43,731 nucleotides of DNA from Mycobacterium sp. MYCO198283 (GCF_021213805.1 NZ_JAJQJI010000012.1:1-43731); one strand, 5' to 3'. Shown: positions 1 through 8,853, counted from the stretch's first letter. Numbers and translations: made by a program. The notes: a model not told the origin generated them from the sequence alone.

Positions 1-99
1 ACCGAACCCCCACCCGACATCCCACCCTGGAACGGGCCATCAGGAGAACGCGCCAACTGGTGGTGGTACGAACCGTTTCGCGCCGAGCGGAGCGACTGA
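1..99 (+). CDS. 3' end of a gene cut by the window start (unknown)
   Basis: An open frame enters from the left edge and stops with TGA at 97-99, giving 32 residues. The tail is rich in proline and tryptophan (a PPPDIPPWNG stretch and three consecutive Trp). Proline-rich tails of this kind occur at the ends of mycobacterial DUF222/HNH (13E12-type) proteins, but no HNH motif is visible here, so this is only a guess. Bases 100-310 contain no gene I can support, only a short palindrome (CTTCT-A-AGAAG) near 150. Confidence 0.4.
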   Translation, partial: TEPPPDIPPWNGPSGERANWWWYEPFRAERSD

Positions 100-310
100 T
101 CCGTTAGTCGAACAACGTGCTGTACGCGCGAAGACGCTGCAATCAGCTCTTCTAAGAAGTCGCCGCGTGAAATCTGCGCGTGTCTTTAGAGGCTGAGCTG
201 GTGCTGTCGTTGCTTCGTGCGTTCGCGGCGACAAATCCGCTGCTGACCGTCCAGTCCGAATGGCGAAGCGGCGGCTGGCCTGCGATCCTCCACACGAGGT
301 ACGCGCCGCG

Positions 311-2416
311 TCACTCCTCGGGCAGGTCGGCCAGCTCGACCGCCCGCTCGCCCGGACTGTCGGGTTCGGTGACGAGCACGCGCCGTCCCCGCGGCCCCGG
401 CATGACGCGCACCGGCAGCCCGGCGGAGTTGCCGTGCTTGACCACCAGCTCCAGCGCGCCGGCGTCGAGCAGCAGCGCCGCGTCGTCGTGCGACATGACG
501 TACGGCGTGCCGTCGGTGGGCCACGGCCCGCCGACCATCACCACCTCGCCGGTCTCGGAGTCCTTGCGCACGAACGTGACGGGCAGCCGCTGCGGCACCT
601 GCCGGAAGTAGACCGCGAGCCGCTGCCGGTCGAGGTCGGCGATCACGGGGATGCCGAGCGTCGGCAGCAGCGTCCCGTCGGGCTGGTTGCCCAGCGCCTG
701 CTGCACCTGGCGCGACCCGATACCCGAACCGGCCCAGCCGAGGCCGACGACGATCCCCAAATACTCGACGATCGCCGCGCCCAGCACCCCGCCGGCGGTC
801 AGCGCAGAAATTCCCGCGGCGCCGGCGATCCAGGTGGCCGGCAGCGCCAGCAGGCCGGCGGTGGCGGCAGCGCCCACGGCGGTGGCTGCCTTGCCGGCGG
901 TGGTGAGCCGGAAGTCGGCGTCCACGGCCGGCTCGCCCTCGGCCACCGGCTGCACGCCGACCGTGCGCGGCAACGTCCGCATCACCCGGTTGACGCGGTT
1001 CACCTCGGCCTCGTACTCGTCGCCGCTCCGCACGCCCTGCCGGCGCTGCAGCGAGGCGTCGGCCAGGCAGCGCTGCAGATCTTCGAGTGTCTCGCCGGTC
1101 TCGGAACGGCGCTCCGACGGCTCGGCGTCGCGGGGTATCGCGTCGAGCACCATGCTGTAACTCACGGTGAAGGAGGCGTCGAAGTCGTACATCGCGGTGT
1201 CGGCGCTCACCCGGCCGTCGATGACCAGCCGGCCGTCACCGGTGCGGGGCACGATGTCGGCCTCCAGCGACACCAACGTCCGCTCGGCGCCGCCGATTTC
1301 GACGGTCTTGGGCGCGATCAGCAGACAGGGCACGTCCGGGTCGAAGTCGATCTCGTTGAGCCCGAACGTGTTCATCACGGTGTCGCGCACCTCGCGCAGA
1401 ATCGAGTAGCCGGTGACCGCCAGCCCAGCCCGCTCGCCGGGCCGGTCCGCCAGCACCGACGCCGGGAGGTCCTCTCCGACCGGCAGCTGACGAATCGTCT
1501 TGAGCTCCACCACCATCGACTCGTGCGTCTCACCGTCGGCCGAGACGAACTGCTGCACTCGGGCGTCCAACGCCTTGAAGGTGGTGTCGTCGTCGGCGTC
1601 GGGATCGATGTCGACGGGCTCGGGCAGCAGGTCCAGCACGCCGTCGTCGCCGAGCTGGGCGACCACCGGTGCCACCGCGTCGGCGATCTGCGCCGCGAAC
1701 GAGTCGAGCACCGCGAGCCGCGCTTCTGCGTCCGGCATGCCCGGATGCCGCAGCTGCTCGGCCGCCACCAGCAGCTCACCGGCGATCGAGTGGGTGATCC
1801 AGTACGCCTCGGCGTAGTCGAGATCCCAGGTGACGCGGGGGTCGTCGCCATGGAACACCGTGACGCCGTCGGGCCGCCGCTCGACGTCCGCCCCGTGCAG
1901 CTGCGGGGGATGCTGCCCCGACACCGGTTCTGAGACGAGCGGCGGTGACGGCTGCGCGCCGAAGTCCAGCACGATGGTCTGCTTGCCGTCGCGGACGTCG
2001 CGGCACTCCAGCTGGTCGTGGATGGTGAGCCGGCCGAAGAGCGGGATCTCGTTGTAGCCGATCCGCCGCTTCTCCCCCGCCCGCGGACCGTTCGGGATGG
2101 TGACGGTGCGCGGCGGCAACGGCAGCAGCGGAAAGCACGTCACCGAGTCGATGATGATCTTCGAGTCCCTGATCGCCAGCTCAATCGCGAAGTGGCGCTG
2201 CGGTTCTCGTTCGTCGCCGTCGCGTTCCTCCCGCCAGTGCCGGCCCGCCGAATCCGAGACGAACCACACCCGCGACAGCTCGAGGTGCAGCGTGGCGGTC
2301 GCCGAATAGCCCAGCCCACCGACGTCCTCGCGGTACGTGCCGCCGGAGTACTCGTCGGCCGCCTGCGCTTCGACCTGCTCGCGATGGATCTCGATGATGG
2401 TGTCGGGGCGATCCAT
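311..2416 (-). CDS. Large conserved-type protein of unknown function with a Gly/Ala-rich hydrophobic segment
   Basis: This 701-residue protein is read leftward from an ATG at 2416. I do not recognise the family. It has no N-terminal signal peptide. The first 500 residues look soluble, acidic and beta-rich. Residues about 504-569 form a long Gly/Ala-rich hydrophobic stretch that could be two membrane helices or a membrane-inserting hairpin. A soluble domain of about 130 residues follows. High-GC third codon positions along the whole frame support it over the long antisense frame at 260-1933. It lies about 50 bases downstream of the cyp138 stop on the same strand, so cotranscription is possible. 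A pore-forming or membrane-tethered role would be speculation. Confidence 0.8.
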   Translation of the reverse strand: MDRPDTIIEIHREQVEAQAADEYSGGTYREDVGGLGYSATATLHLELSRVWFVSDSAGRHWREERDGDEREPQRHFAIELAIRDSKIIIDSVTCFPLLPLPPRTVTIPNGPRAGEKRRIGYNEIPLFGRLTIHDQLECRDVRDGKQTIVLDFGAQPSPPLVSEPVSGQHPPQLHGADVERRPDGVTVFHGDDPRVTWDLDYAEAYWITHSIAGELLVAAEQLRHPGMPDAEARLAVLDSFAAQIADAVAPVVAQLGDDGVLDLLPEPVDIDPDADDDTTFKALDARVQQFVSADGETHESMVVELKTIRQLPVGEDLPASVLADRPGERAGLAVTGYSILREVRDTVMNTFGLNEIDFDPDVPCLLIAPKTVEIGGAERTLVSLEADIVPRTGDGRLVIDGRVSADTAMYDFDASFTVSYSMVLDAIPRDAEPSERRSETGETLEDLQRCLADASLQRRQGVRSGDEYEAEVNRVNRVMRTLPRTVGVQPVAEGEPAVDADFRLTTAGKAATAVGAAATAGLLALPATWIAGAAGISALTAGGVLGAAIVEYLGIVVGLGWAGSGIGSRQVQQALGNQPDGTLLPTLGIPVIADLDRQRLAVYFRQVPQRLPVTFVRKDSETGEVVMVGGPWPTDGTPYVMSHDDAALLLDAGALELVVKHGNSAGLPVRVMPGPRGRRVLVTEPDSPGERAVELADLPEE

Positions 2417-2469
2417 GGCGGCTCCAGGCTCGGCGGCGATGTCCCGACCGGTTTACCCGAAACGCCGCG

Positions 2470-3789
2470 TCAGCTCACGCGGCGACGCACGGTGATGCGG
2501 CCACCGCGCTTCGGGGTGAACGCGACGCCGCGGCTGTGCCACCGTTCATCGGGGGCGTCGGTCGGCTCGACGGCCAGGTGGCCGAGCACGGTGCGCAGCA
2601 CGACGTCGAGCTCCATGTTCGCGAACGCGGCGCCGACGCAGCGCCGGGTTCCGCCGCCGTAGGGCAGCCAGGCGTACGGGTTCACCTTGACGCCGAGCCA
2701 CCGGTGCGGATCGAAGCGCTGCGGATCGGGATAGGTCTCGGCGTCCTCGTGAATCAGCCAGTTGCTGACGACGATCGAATAACCCTTGGGGATCCGGTAG
2801 CCGCCGAGCTCGAAGTCGCTCGCCTGCACATGCCGGCCGGCGAAGGCGATGACGGCGCGGGTGCGCTGCACCTCGTTGATGGTGGCCTGCCGCAGCTCGG
2901 AGCCGCCGGAGTCGACCTCGGCGACCAGTTCGTCGAGCACTTTCGGGTGCCGGCTCAGCCGCTCGAACGCCCACGCCAGCGTCGACGCCGTCGTCTCGTG
3001 GCCGGCGCCGACAAGCGTGCGCATCTCGTCGGCGATGTCCTGGCGGGTCATCGGCGTGCCGTCTTCGTAGGTGCTGCGCATCAGCAGCGCCAGGATGTCG
3101 GAGCGCTCCTCGAACGCGGGGTCGGCCTGCGCCTTGTCCATGAGCGTGAAGACCACGTCGTCGAATTGCTTGTTCAGCCGGTCGAGCCTGTGCCACGGCG
3201 TGAACCGTCGCAGCCGGGCCGGGGGCACCGGGATGGCGGCCATCTTCGAGCCGAGTTCGACCAGCGGCGGCACCAACTCGCGGAGCCGGTCGAATTCGCC
3301 GCCGTCGGCGCCGAACACCGCGCGCAGGATGATGTTCAGCGTCACCCGCATCATCGGCTCGAGGGTCTCGATCTCCTCACCCTCGGGCCAGCCGGCGATT
3401 TCGCGGAGCGTCTCCTCTTCGACGATCTTCTCGTAGTTGCGAATGCTCTTGCCGTGGAACGGCGGCGTCAGCAGCTTGCGGCGCTTGCGGTGCTCGCCAC
3501 CTTCGAGCGCGAACACCGATCCAGGTCCCAGCACCCGGCTGAGGTTGGGCTGGACGTTGACGAGGTCGTCGGTGCTGGCGGTGAAGACCTGCTTCGCCAT
3601 CGCCTGGTCTGCCACCACCACGGTGTTGCCGAAGACGGGCAGGCGCAGCTGGAAGATCGGGCCGTACCGCTTGGCCAGCGTGTGCAGCATCATCCGACGG
3701 GTGAAAACGAAGGCGGCCGCCTGAATGGGCGACGGCACCTTCGAGCGGGGCGGAGTGGCGTGATGCAGGTCGATCACCGTCTCGCTCAT
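2470..3789 (-). CDS. cyp138: Cytochrome P450, CYP138-like
   Basis: Haem-thiolate monooxygenase of 439 residues. The start at 3789 is chosen because GAGGAGG lies a few bases upstream; the longer frame to 3831 would cross the operator. Visible motifs are the I-helix GAGHETTAS (261-269), the ExxR pair E306/R309 and the haem loop PYGGGTRRCVG with the iron ligand Cys384. The usual Phe of that loop is Tyr377. The sequence and the divergent TetR neighbour match M. tuberculosis Rv0136/Rv0135c as I recall them. The substrate is unknown. A redox partner is not encoded next to it. Likely controlled by the neighbouring TetR through the paired operators in the intergenic region. Confidence 0.9.
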   Translation of the reverse strand: MSETVIDLHHATPPRSKVPSPIQAAAFVFTRRMMLHTLAKRYGPIFQLRLPVFGNTVVVADQAMAKQVFTASTDDLVNVQPNLSRVLGPGSVFALEGGEHRKRRKLLTPPFHGKSIRNYEKIVEEETLREIAGWPEGEEIETLEPMMRVTLNIILRAVFGADGGEFDRLRELVPPLVELGSKMAAIPVPPARLRRFTPWHRLDRLNKQFDDVVFTLMDKAQADPAFEERSDILALLMRSTYEDGTPMTRQDIADEMRTLVGAGHETTASTLAWAFERLSRHPKVLDELVAEVDSGGSELRQATINEVQRTRAVIAFAGRHVQASDFELGGYRIPKGYSIVVSNWLIHEDAETYPDPQRFDPHRWLGVKVNPYAWLPYGGGTRRCVGAAFANMELDVVLRTVLGHLAVEPTDAPDERWHSRGVAFTPKRGGRITVRRRVS

Positions 3790-3804
3790 AGCGCCTCCTC
3801 GGTT

Positions 3805-3852
3805 GGTACCGCTGCGTACCATGTGATCCACGTTACGGTACTCGCCGGTACC
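3805..3852. promoter_or_regulatory. Twin inverted-repeat operators between cyp138 and its TetR
   Basis: Two copies of GGTAC-N6-GTACC lie at 3805-3820 and 3837-3852. Both are perfect in the arms and their starts are exactly 32 bp apart, close to three helical turns. They occupy the space between the divergent cyp138 (start 3789) and tetR (start 3900). This is the arrangement expected for two TetR dimers bound on the same DNA face; binding by the neighbour is inferred. Confidence 0.7.
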
Positions 3853-3899
3853 ACGGCTGACAAGGGGGTGGTGCCAAAATGGTGGTTCGGGAGGGAGCC

Positions 3900-4514
3900 A
3901 TGTCCGTCGTGACCAGCGGGCCGGGCGCGGAGAACGCGGCCGATCCGTTCCGTCGCCGCCTCGTCGACGGTCTGGCCGCGTCGATCGAGGAACGCGGATA
4001 CCGCAGCACCACCATCGCCGACATCGTTCGCCACGCCGGCACGTCGAAACGCACCTTCTACCTGCACTACGCCAGCAAGGAGGAGTGCTTCGGCGAACTG
4101 CTCTTCCTGATGGACGTCGACCTGCGGGACCGCATCCGCGGCGCCGTCGACCCCGAAGCCGACTGGCGGCACCAGATCGAGCAGGCCGTCGCCGCCTACG
4201 TCGATGCCATCGAGGAGCGGCCGGCGATCACGCTGGCCTGGATCCGCGAGCTGCCCGCGCTCGGCGAGGTCGCCCGCCCGCTGCAGCGCCGCGGCATGGA
4301 AGAACTGATCGCGCTGCTGATCGCCCTCACCGACGGGCCCGGGTTCCGGCGGGCGGGGCTGCCGCCGCTGAGCCGCGCCACCGCGTTGCTCATCGTCGGC
4401 GGGTTGCGCGAGCTCACCGCCGTCGCCGTCGAGGACGGCTCCGATGTCCGCGAGATCGTCGGCCCGGCGGTCGACGCCTGCACCGCGCTGGCCGGGCCGC
4501 GGCACTGGCGCTGA
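3900..4514 (+). CDS. TetR-family regulator, divergent from cyp138
   Basis: TetR repressor of 204 residues with its helix-turn-helix at about 38-57 (TIADIVRHAGTSKRTFYLHY) and a variable ligand-binding C-terminal half. An upstream in-frame ATG at 3879 exists, but the ATG at 3900 is preceded by GGGAGG at good spacing and fits the family length. The gene corresponds by position to M. tuberculosis Rv0135c, next to cyp138. It is expected to repress itself and cyp138 by binding the twin GGTAC-N6-GTACC sites. The ligand is unknown and may be the P450 substrate. Confidence 0.88.
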   Translation: MSVVTSGPGAENAADPFRRRLVDGLAASIEERGYRSTTIADIVRHAGTSKRTFYLHYASKEECFGELLFLMDVDLRDRIRGAVDPEADWRHQIEQAVAAYVDAIEERPAITLAWIRELPALGEVARPLQRRGMEELIALLIALTDGPGFRRAGLPPLSRATALLIVGGLRELTAVAVEDGSDVREIVGPAVDACTALAGPRHWR

Positions 4515-4517
4515 CCG

Positions 4518-5714
4518 CTACGGCTTCAGCACCACCTTGATCATGCCGTCCTGCTTCTTCTGGAAGGTCTCGTAGGCGCGCGGCGCGTCCTCGAGCGGCA
4601 GCCGGTGGGTGGCGAAATCGTCGACGCCCAGCGGATCGTCGTCGGTGAGCAGCGGCATGATGTCCGGCACCCAGCGCTTGACGTTCGCCTGGCCCATCCG
4701 CAGCGTGAGCTGCTTGTCGAAGATCGTGAGCATCGGCAGCGGATCGGCGGTGCCGCCGTAGACGCCCGAGAGCGACACCGTGCCGCCGCGGCGCGCCAGC
4801 GTGATCGCCGTGTACAGGGCCGCCAGCCGGTCGACGCCGGCGTTGCGCATCAACGCCCGGCCGAGCGTCGACGGCAGGAAGCCGGTCGCGGTTTGCGCGG
4901 CCTCGGCGATGGGCGAACCGTGCGCCTCCATGCCGACGGCGTCGATCACCGAGTCGGCGCCGCGGCCGTCGGTGAGGTCACGCACCGCGGACTCCAGGGC
5001 GCCGTCCTTGACCTCCCGCACGTCGAACACCGTCTCGCAGGAGGACCGGGCGCGGTCGAGGCGCTCGGTCACCCGGTCCAACCCGATGACCCGGTAGCCG
5101 CGATGCGCCGCGATGCGGGCGGCCATGGCGCCGATCGGCCCGAGACCGATCACGACGAGCGTGCCGCCGTCGGGCACATTCGCGTACTCGACGGCCTGCC
5201 ACGCGGTGGGCAGCAGGTCGGACAGGTAGACGTAACGGTCGTCGGGCCCCTCGTGCGGCACCTTGATGTGGGTGTACTGCGCCTGCGGGACGCGCACGTA
5301 CTCGGCCTGTCCGCCGGCCACCTCGCCGTAGAGCTCCGAGTAACCGAACAGCGCCGCGCCGGTGCCCTGATCGCGGTTCTGGGTGGTCTCGCACTGGCTC
5401 TGCAGGTCGTGGGTGCACATGAAACAGTGCCCGCAGGAGATGTTGAACGGCACCACGATCCGGTCGCCCACCCGCAGATCACCGGCCTGCGGGCCGACCT
5501 CTTCGACGATGCCCATGGCCTCGTGACCGACGATGTCACCGGGTTTCATGAAGGCGCCGAGCACCTCGTACAGGTGCAGGTCGGACCCGCAGATGCCGGT
5601 GCTCGTGACGCGCACGATGGCGTCGGTGGGTTCCTGGATGACGGGGTCGGGAACGTTCTCGACGGACATCTTGCGCTTGCCCTGCCATGTCACTGCTCGC
5701 ATGCGCAAAGCCAT
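4518..5714 (-). CDS. Zinc-dependent alcohol/formaldehyde dehydrogenase-type oxidoreductase
   Basis: Medium-chain dehydrogenase of 398 residues, resembling the glutathione-independent formaldehyde dehydrogenase branch. Catalytic zinc ligands are C42 and H64/E65 (ICGSDLH and GHEAMG). The structural zinc lobe has C94, C97, C100 and C108. The NAD-binding loop is GLGPIG at 190-195. An inner ATG at 5702 is an alternative start and neither has a strong ribosome site. It starts 42 bases after the stop of the upstream tetR on the same strand, so a tetR-adh operon driven by the autoregulated tetR promoter is likely. The true substrate cannot be read from the sequence. Confidence 0.88.
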   Translation of the reverse strand: MALRMRAVTWQGKRKMSVENVPDPVIQEPTDAIVRVTSTGICGSDLHLYEVLGAFMKPGDIVGHEAMGIVEEVGPQAGDLRVGDRIVVPFNISCGHCFMCTHDLQSQCETTQNRDQGTGAALFGYSELYGEVAGGQAEYVRVPQAQYTHIKVPHEGPDDRYVYLSDLLPTAWQAVEYANVPDGGTLVVIGLGPIGAMAARIAAHRGYRVIGLDRVTERLDRARSSCETVFDVREVKDGALESAVRDLTDGRGADSVIDAVGMEAHGSPIAEAAQTATGFLPSTLGRALMRNAGVDRLAALYTAITLARRGGTVSLSGVYGGTADPLPMLTIFDKQLTLRMGQANVKRWVPDIMPLLTDDDPLGVDDFATHRLPLEDAPRAYETFQKKQDGMIKVVLKP

Positions 5715-5756
5715 GCCCGCTGCGGCAGGGTCGAAACCCGCGGCGTGGACGAAAAG

Positions 5757-6326
5757 CTAGCGGAGCACCAGCCGCACCGACTTCTCCAGCCGGTCGGCGA
5801 TCTCGGCGTAGGTCTCGTATCCCACACCTGCCCGCACCAGCGCGCCCGCGTACAGCAACTCCAGCGCCGCGATGACGTCGGGATCCGCGTCGGCGCCCAC
5901 GGCCGCGGTCAGCCGGTCGTGGATGTCGCCGGCGATGCGCACCCGCAGGTGTTCGACGTCGGGGTCGCGCCCGAGCAGCGCATTGGTCACCGCCCCGGCG
6001 AATTCGGGTTCGTCGGAGATCAGCATCGCGATGTGTCGGAGCACCGCGACCACCCGAGCGCACGGGTCGGTGGCGTCGGCATCGGGCGGCGGTTCGGACA
6101 CCAACCGCCGCCAGAACACCTCGGCGATCAGGTGCTCCTTGGACGAGAAGTAGGTGTAGGCCGTGGCGGCGCCGACGCCTGCGTGCGCGGCGACGGTGCG
6201 GATGGAGAGCCCGGCGAAACCCTGCTGGCCCAGCACCTCGACGGCGGCCCGGCCGAGCCGTTCGACGGTGTCGGCCTGCTTGGGGGTCAGGCGGCGCCGA
6301 GTCGCCTCCAGGGCCGCGTCGGACAC
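5757..6326 (-). CDS. TetR-family regulator of the glycan/methyltransferase cluster (inferred)
   Basis: TetR repressor of 189 residues, starting at a GTG at 6326. The helix-turn-helix lies at about 40-60 (LSIRTVAAHAGVGAATAYTYF). The start codon is embedded in the inverted repeat GGACA-N2-TGTCC (6321-6332), directly after a -10-like TAGCGT on the same strand, so autoregulation is likely. The same -10/operator module recurs in front of the GT4 operon at 10137-10156, which makes that operon its probable second target. Downstream on the same strand is the zinc dehydrogenase. The ligand is unknown. Confidence 0.87.
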   Translation of the reverse strand: MSDAALEATRRRLTPKQADTVERLGRAAVEVLGQQGFAGLSIRTVAAHAGVGAATAYTYFSSKEHLIAEVFWRRLVSEPPPDADATDPCARVVAVLRHIAMLISDEPEFAGAVTNALLGRDPDVEHLRVRIAGDIHDRLTAAVGADADPDVIAALELLYAGALVRAGVGYETYAEIADRLEKSVRLVLR

Positions 6327-6340
6327 ATGTCCGGACGCTA
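6321..6340 (-). promoter_or_regulatory. tetR promoter with overlapping operator
   Basis: Read on the minus strand, TAGCGT (6340-6335) is followed at once by CCGGACATGTGTCC, ending at 6321. The GGACA-N2-TGTCC inverted repeat covers the predicted transcription start and the GTG start codon of the tetR at 6326. The same geometry is found at 10156-10137. Confidence 0.6.
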
Positions 6341-6391
6341 CTACACCCCCCGATGACCAGCAACAGCGCGCCGACCGGCTACGTTCGGCGG

Positions 6392-7060
6392 ATGAGCAGC
6401 CCGACCGCGGACGAGCGCACGGCGCACCTGTTCGAGCTGGCCTCGACCATCGAGGGCTTCATGCCCGACGACGAGGGCCGGGCGCTGCACGACGCCGCAG
6501 TCCGCTACCTCGCGGGCGGGGTCGGCGTCGAGATCGGCACCTACTGCGGCAAGTCGACGGTGCTGCTGGGCGCCGCGGCGCAGGCCACCGACAGCGTGCT
6601 GTACACCATCGACCACCACCACGGGTCTGAGGAGCACCAGCCCGGCTGGGAGTACCACGACGCGTCGAAGGTCGACCCGGTGACGGGCCTGTTCGACACC
6701 CTGCCGACGTTCCGCCACACCCTCGACGCCGCTGCACTCGACGACCACGTCGTCGCGGTGGTCGCCAAGTCGCCGGTGGTGGCCCGCACCTGGCGCATCC
6801 CGTTGCGGCTGTTGTTCATCGACGGCGGGCACACCGAGGCGGCCGCGCACCGCGACTTCGACGGCTGGGCTCGCTGGGTGTCGCACGGCGGCGCGCTGGT
6901 GATCCACGATGTGTTCCCGGACCCGCGCGACGGCGGGCAGGCGCCCTACCAGATCTACCGGCGGGCGATCGACAGCGGCGCATTCGCCGAGGTGTCGGTG
7001 ACCAAGACGCTGCGGGTGCTCGAGCGGGTCTCCGGCGACGCCGGCACCGCACCCGACTGA
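6392..7060 (+). CDS. Class I SAM-dependent methyltransferase
   Basis: Rossmann-fold methyltransferase of 222 residues. The SAM-binding motif I is VEIGTYCGKST (about 46-56), followed by an acidic IDHHHG loop and, later, LLFIDGGHTEAAAHRDF, typical of the Methyltransf_24-like group. The start at 6392 is preferred over an ATG at 6353 because TACGTT (6380-6385) sits six bases before it, the spacing of a leaderless mycobacterial promoter. It faces the three-gene GT4 operon and ends four bases before the end of that operon, so the four genes form one compact island. The substrate is probably a sugar or lipid intermediate made by its neighbours; this is inference. Confidence 0.85.
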   Translation: MSSPTADERTAHLFELASTIEGFMPDDEGRALHDAAVRYLAGGVGVEIGTYCGKSTVLLGAAAQATDSVLYTIDHHHGSEEHQPGWEYHDASKVDPVTGLFDTLPTFRHTLDAAALDDHVVAVVAKSPVVARTWRIPLRLLFIDGGHTEAAAHRDFDGWARWVSHGGALVIHDVFPDPRDGGQAPYQIYRRAIDSGAFAEVSVTKTLRVLERVSGDAGTAPD

Positions 7061-7064
7061 CGGG

Positions 7065-8138
7065 TCACGTGGCGATCGAACTGCAGTCGCAGTCGAATTC
7101 GCCTTCCAGCCCGCGCGGCAGGTCGTCACCGCGAAACAGGCCCGCGCCCGGCGTGGTCGAGGACAGCGCGTCCGCCGCGAGCACCATCGCCGCGCCCGTC
7201 CACGTCGTGCGTTCGACGGGCCACCGCTTGCCGTCCGCGTACACCAGGCCGGTCCAGTAGGAGCCGTCGCGCTCGCGCAGGTGCTGCATCGCGGCGAACT
7301 GCTCCAGCGCCCGGTCACGGGCGCCCATCGCGTCGAGGGCCATCACGAACTCGCAGGTCTCGGCGCCGGTGACCCACGGCCGGTCGATCACGCAGCGGAT
7401 GCCGAGGCCGGCGACGACGAACTCGTCCCAGCGGGCGTCGACGCGTTCGGCGGCCGCGTCGCCGCGCACCGCGCCGCCCAGGATCGGGTAGTACCAGTCC
7501 ATCGAGTGCCGGCCCTCGTCATCGAAGGCTTCCGGATGGCTGGCGAGCGCGTGGCCCAGCCGACCGACCGCGAGCTCCCACTCCGGCTGCGCCTCGCCGA
7601 CGTGGTCGGCCAGTGCCAGCGCGCAGCGCAGGCTGTGGTGGATGCTCGCCGAGCCGGTGGTGAGCGCGCGGTCGGCCGGACCGTGCGGCCCTGCCGCCCA
7701 GGCCATCTCGCCGCCGGGCAGCTGGAGCCCGAGCACGAAGTCGACCGCCCGGCTGACCACCGGCCACATCCGCTCGGCGAAGGCGCCGTCGCCGGTCACG
7801 AGCACGTGGTGCCACACGCCGGTGGCGATGTAGGCGCAGAAATTGCTGTCGCTGTGGGGGTCCTCGACGACGCCGGCGCGGAACTGGATGGGCCAGGTGC
7901 CGTCGGCGCGCTGGGTCCGCCGCGACCATTCGTAGGCGGCGAGCGCCGGCTCGTACAGCCCGGCCGCCGTGAGCGCCATCGCGTTCTCCACGTGGTCCCA
8001 CGGATCGGTGTGGCCGCCGGCGAACCACGGCAGCGCGCCCGAGGGTTCCTGGGTTGCCGCGATAGACAGCGCCGTGGCCAGGCACTGCTGCGAGGTCAGT
8101 ACGCCCGGCACGCCCGGTGCGTCATACGAGCGCGACAC
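7065..8138 (-). CDS. Alpha/alpha-barrel protein (prenyltransferase- or glycosidase-like)
   Basis: Soluble protein of 357 residues with repeated helical units rich in Trp and His (PWFAGGHTDPWDHVENAM, ADGTWPIQFR, MDWYYPILGG, RDGSYWTGLVY). This suggests an (alpha/alpha)6 toroid like those of terpene cyclases/prenyltransferases and GH15-type glycosidases. Such proteins are often labelled prenyltransferase in mycobacteria, but no DxDD or DDxxD prenyl-diphosphate motif is visible, so a sugar-acting role is at least as plausible. It ends in an unusual Cys pair (DCDCSS). It is the last gene of the operon with the methyltransferase and GT4, and its start overlaps the methyltransferase end by 17 bases. 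Confidence 0.75.
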   Translation of the reverse strand: MSRSYDAPGVPGVLTSQQCLATALSIAATQEPSGALPWFAGGHTDPWDHVENAMALTAAGLYEPALAAYEWSRRTQRADGTWPIQFRAGVVEDPHSDSNFCAYIATGVWHHVLVTGDGAFAERMWPVVSRAVDFVLGLQLPGGEMAWAAGPHGPADRALTTGSASIHHSLRCALALADHVGEAQPEWELAVGRLGHALASHPEAFDDEGRHSMDWYYPILGGAVRGDAAAERVDARWDEFVVAGLGIRCVIDRPWVTGAETCEFVMALDAMGARDRALEQFAAMQHLRERDGSYWTGLVYADGKRWPVERTTWTGAAMVLAADALSSTTPGAGLFRGDDLPRGLEGEFDCDCSSIAT

Positions 8139-8853
8139 GAGCCTCCGGCTTCTCGAAGTAGAGTGCGACGCTCTTGCCCACCAGCGGATTGAGCAGCGAC
8201 TCGGCCACCCGGGTCAGCCACGGCCGCCGCATCATGTCCCATACCAGCAACTTGTGGTAGGCCGTCACCGCCGGGTGATCCGGATTATCGACGCCCACAG
8301 CGCATTTCAGCCACCAGAACGGCGAGTGCAGCGCGTGCGCGTGGTGGGTGTGGACGAACCGCATTCCGCGCGAGGCGATCTTGCTGCGCAGCCGGTCGGC
8401 GCGGTAGATGCGGATGTGGCCGCCCTCGTTGGCGTGGTAGGAGTCGGAGAGCAGCCAGCAGATGCGTTCAGGCAGCCAGCGCGGCACGGTGACCACCAGT
8501 GTCCCACCGGTTTTCAGCACGCGGGTGAGCTCGGCGATCGCGACGTCGTCGGCCGGCACGTGCTCGAGGATCTCCGAGGCGATGACCACGTCGAACGTCT
8601 CGTCGTCGTACGGCAGCGCCAGCGCGTCGCCGGCCCGCACCTCGGCGGTCGCCGAGGCCGGCGCCTGGCCTTCCTCGGCCATGCCGCGCAGGATCGCCTC
8701 GACGCCCGCGAGTTCGGCCTCGTCCTGGTCGAACGCGATGACGTCGGCGCCGCGGCGGTACGCCTCGAACGCGTGGCGGCCCGCGCCGCAGCCGACGTCG
8801 ATGACCTTGCTGCCGGGCCCGATGCCGAGCCGGTCGAAGTCGACGGTCAGCAC
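8122..8853 (-). CDS. Class I SAM-dependent methyltransferase
   Basis: Methyltransferase of 243 residues (Methyltransf_11 type). Motif I is VIDVGCGAGRH (17-27), with an acidic residue at the end of the second strand (FDQDE, about 41-45) and EILEHVP in the motif III area. The GTG at 8853 is chosen because it overlaps the stop of the upstream GT4 gene by seven bases (GTGCTGA), typical of translational coupling. A much longer frame upstream on this strand is a shadow of the GT4 gene. It probably methylates a glycan or glycolipid built by the coupled glycosyltransferase. Confidence 0.87.
   Translation of the reverse strand: MLTVDFDRLGIGPGSKVIDVGCGAGRHAFEAYRRGADVIAFDQDEAELAGVEAILRGMAEEGQAPASATAEVRAGDALALPYDDETFDVVIASEILEHVPADDVAIAELTRVLKTGGTLVVTVPRWLPERICWLLSDSYHANEGGHIRIYRADRLRSKIASRGMRFVHTHHAHALHSPFWWLKCAVGVDNPDHPAVTAYHKLLVWDMMRRPWLTRVAESLLNPLVGKSVALYFEKPEARVALV

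Noticed and set aside
186..524. Arg-rich minus-strand frame near the window start
   Set aside because: It overlaps the end of the 701-residue gene in another frame, and its Arg/Ala composition is typical of a high-GC shadow.
260..1933. Long plus-strand open frame of 557 codons
   Set aside because: It is antisense to the 701-residue gene, encodes an Arg/His/Gly-rich sequence without domain features, and is a typical high-GC shadow frame.
3879..3899. Earlier ATG for the cyp138-linked TetR
   Set aside because: The ATG at 3900 has GGGAGG at proper spacing; the earlier ATG has no ribosome site.
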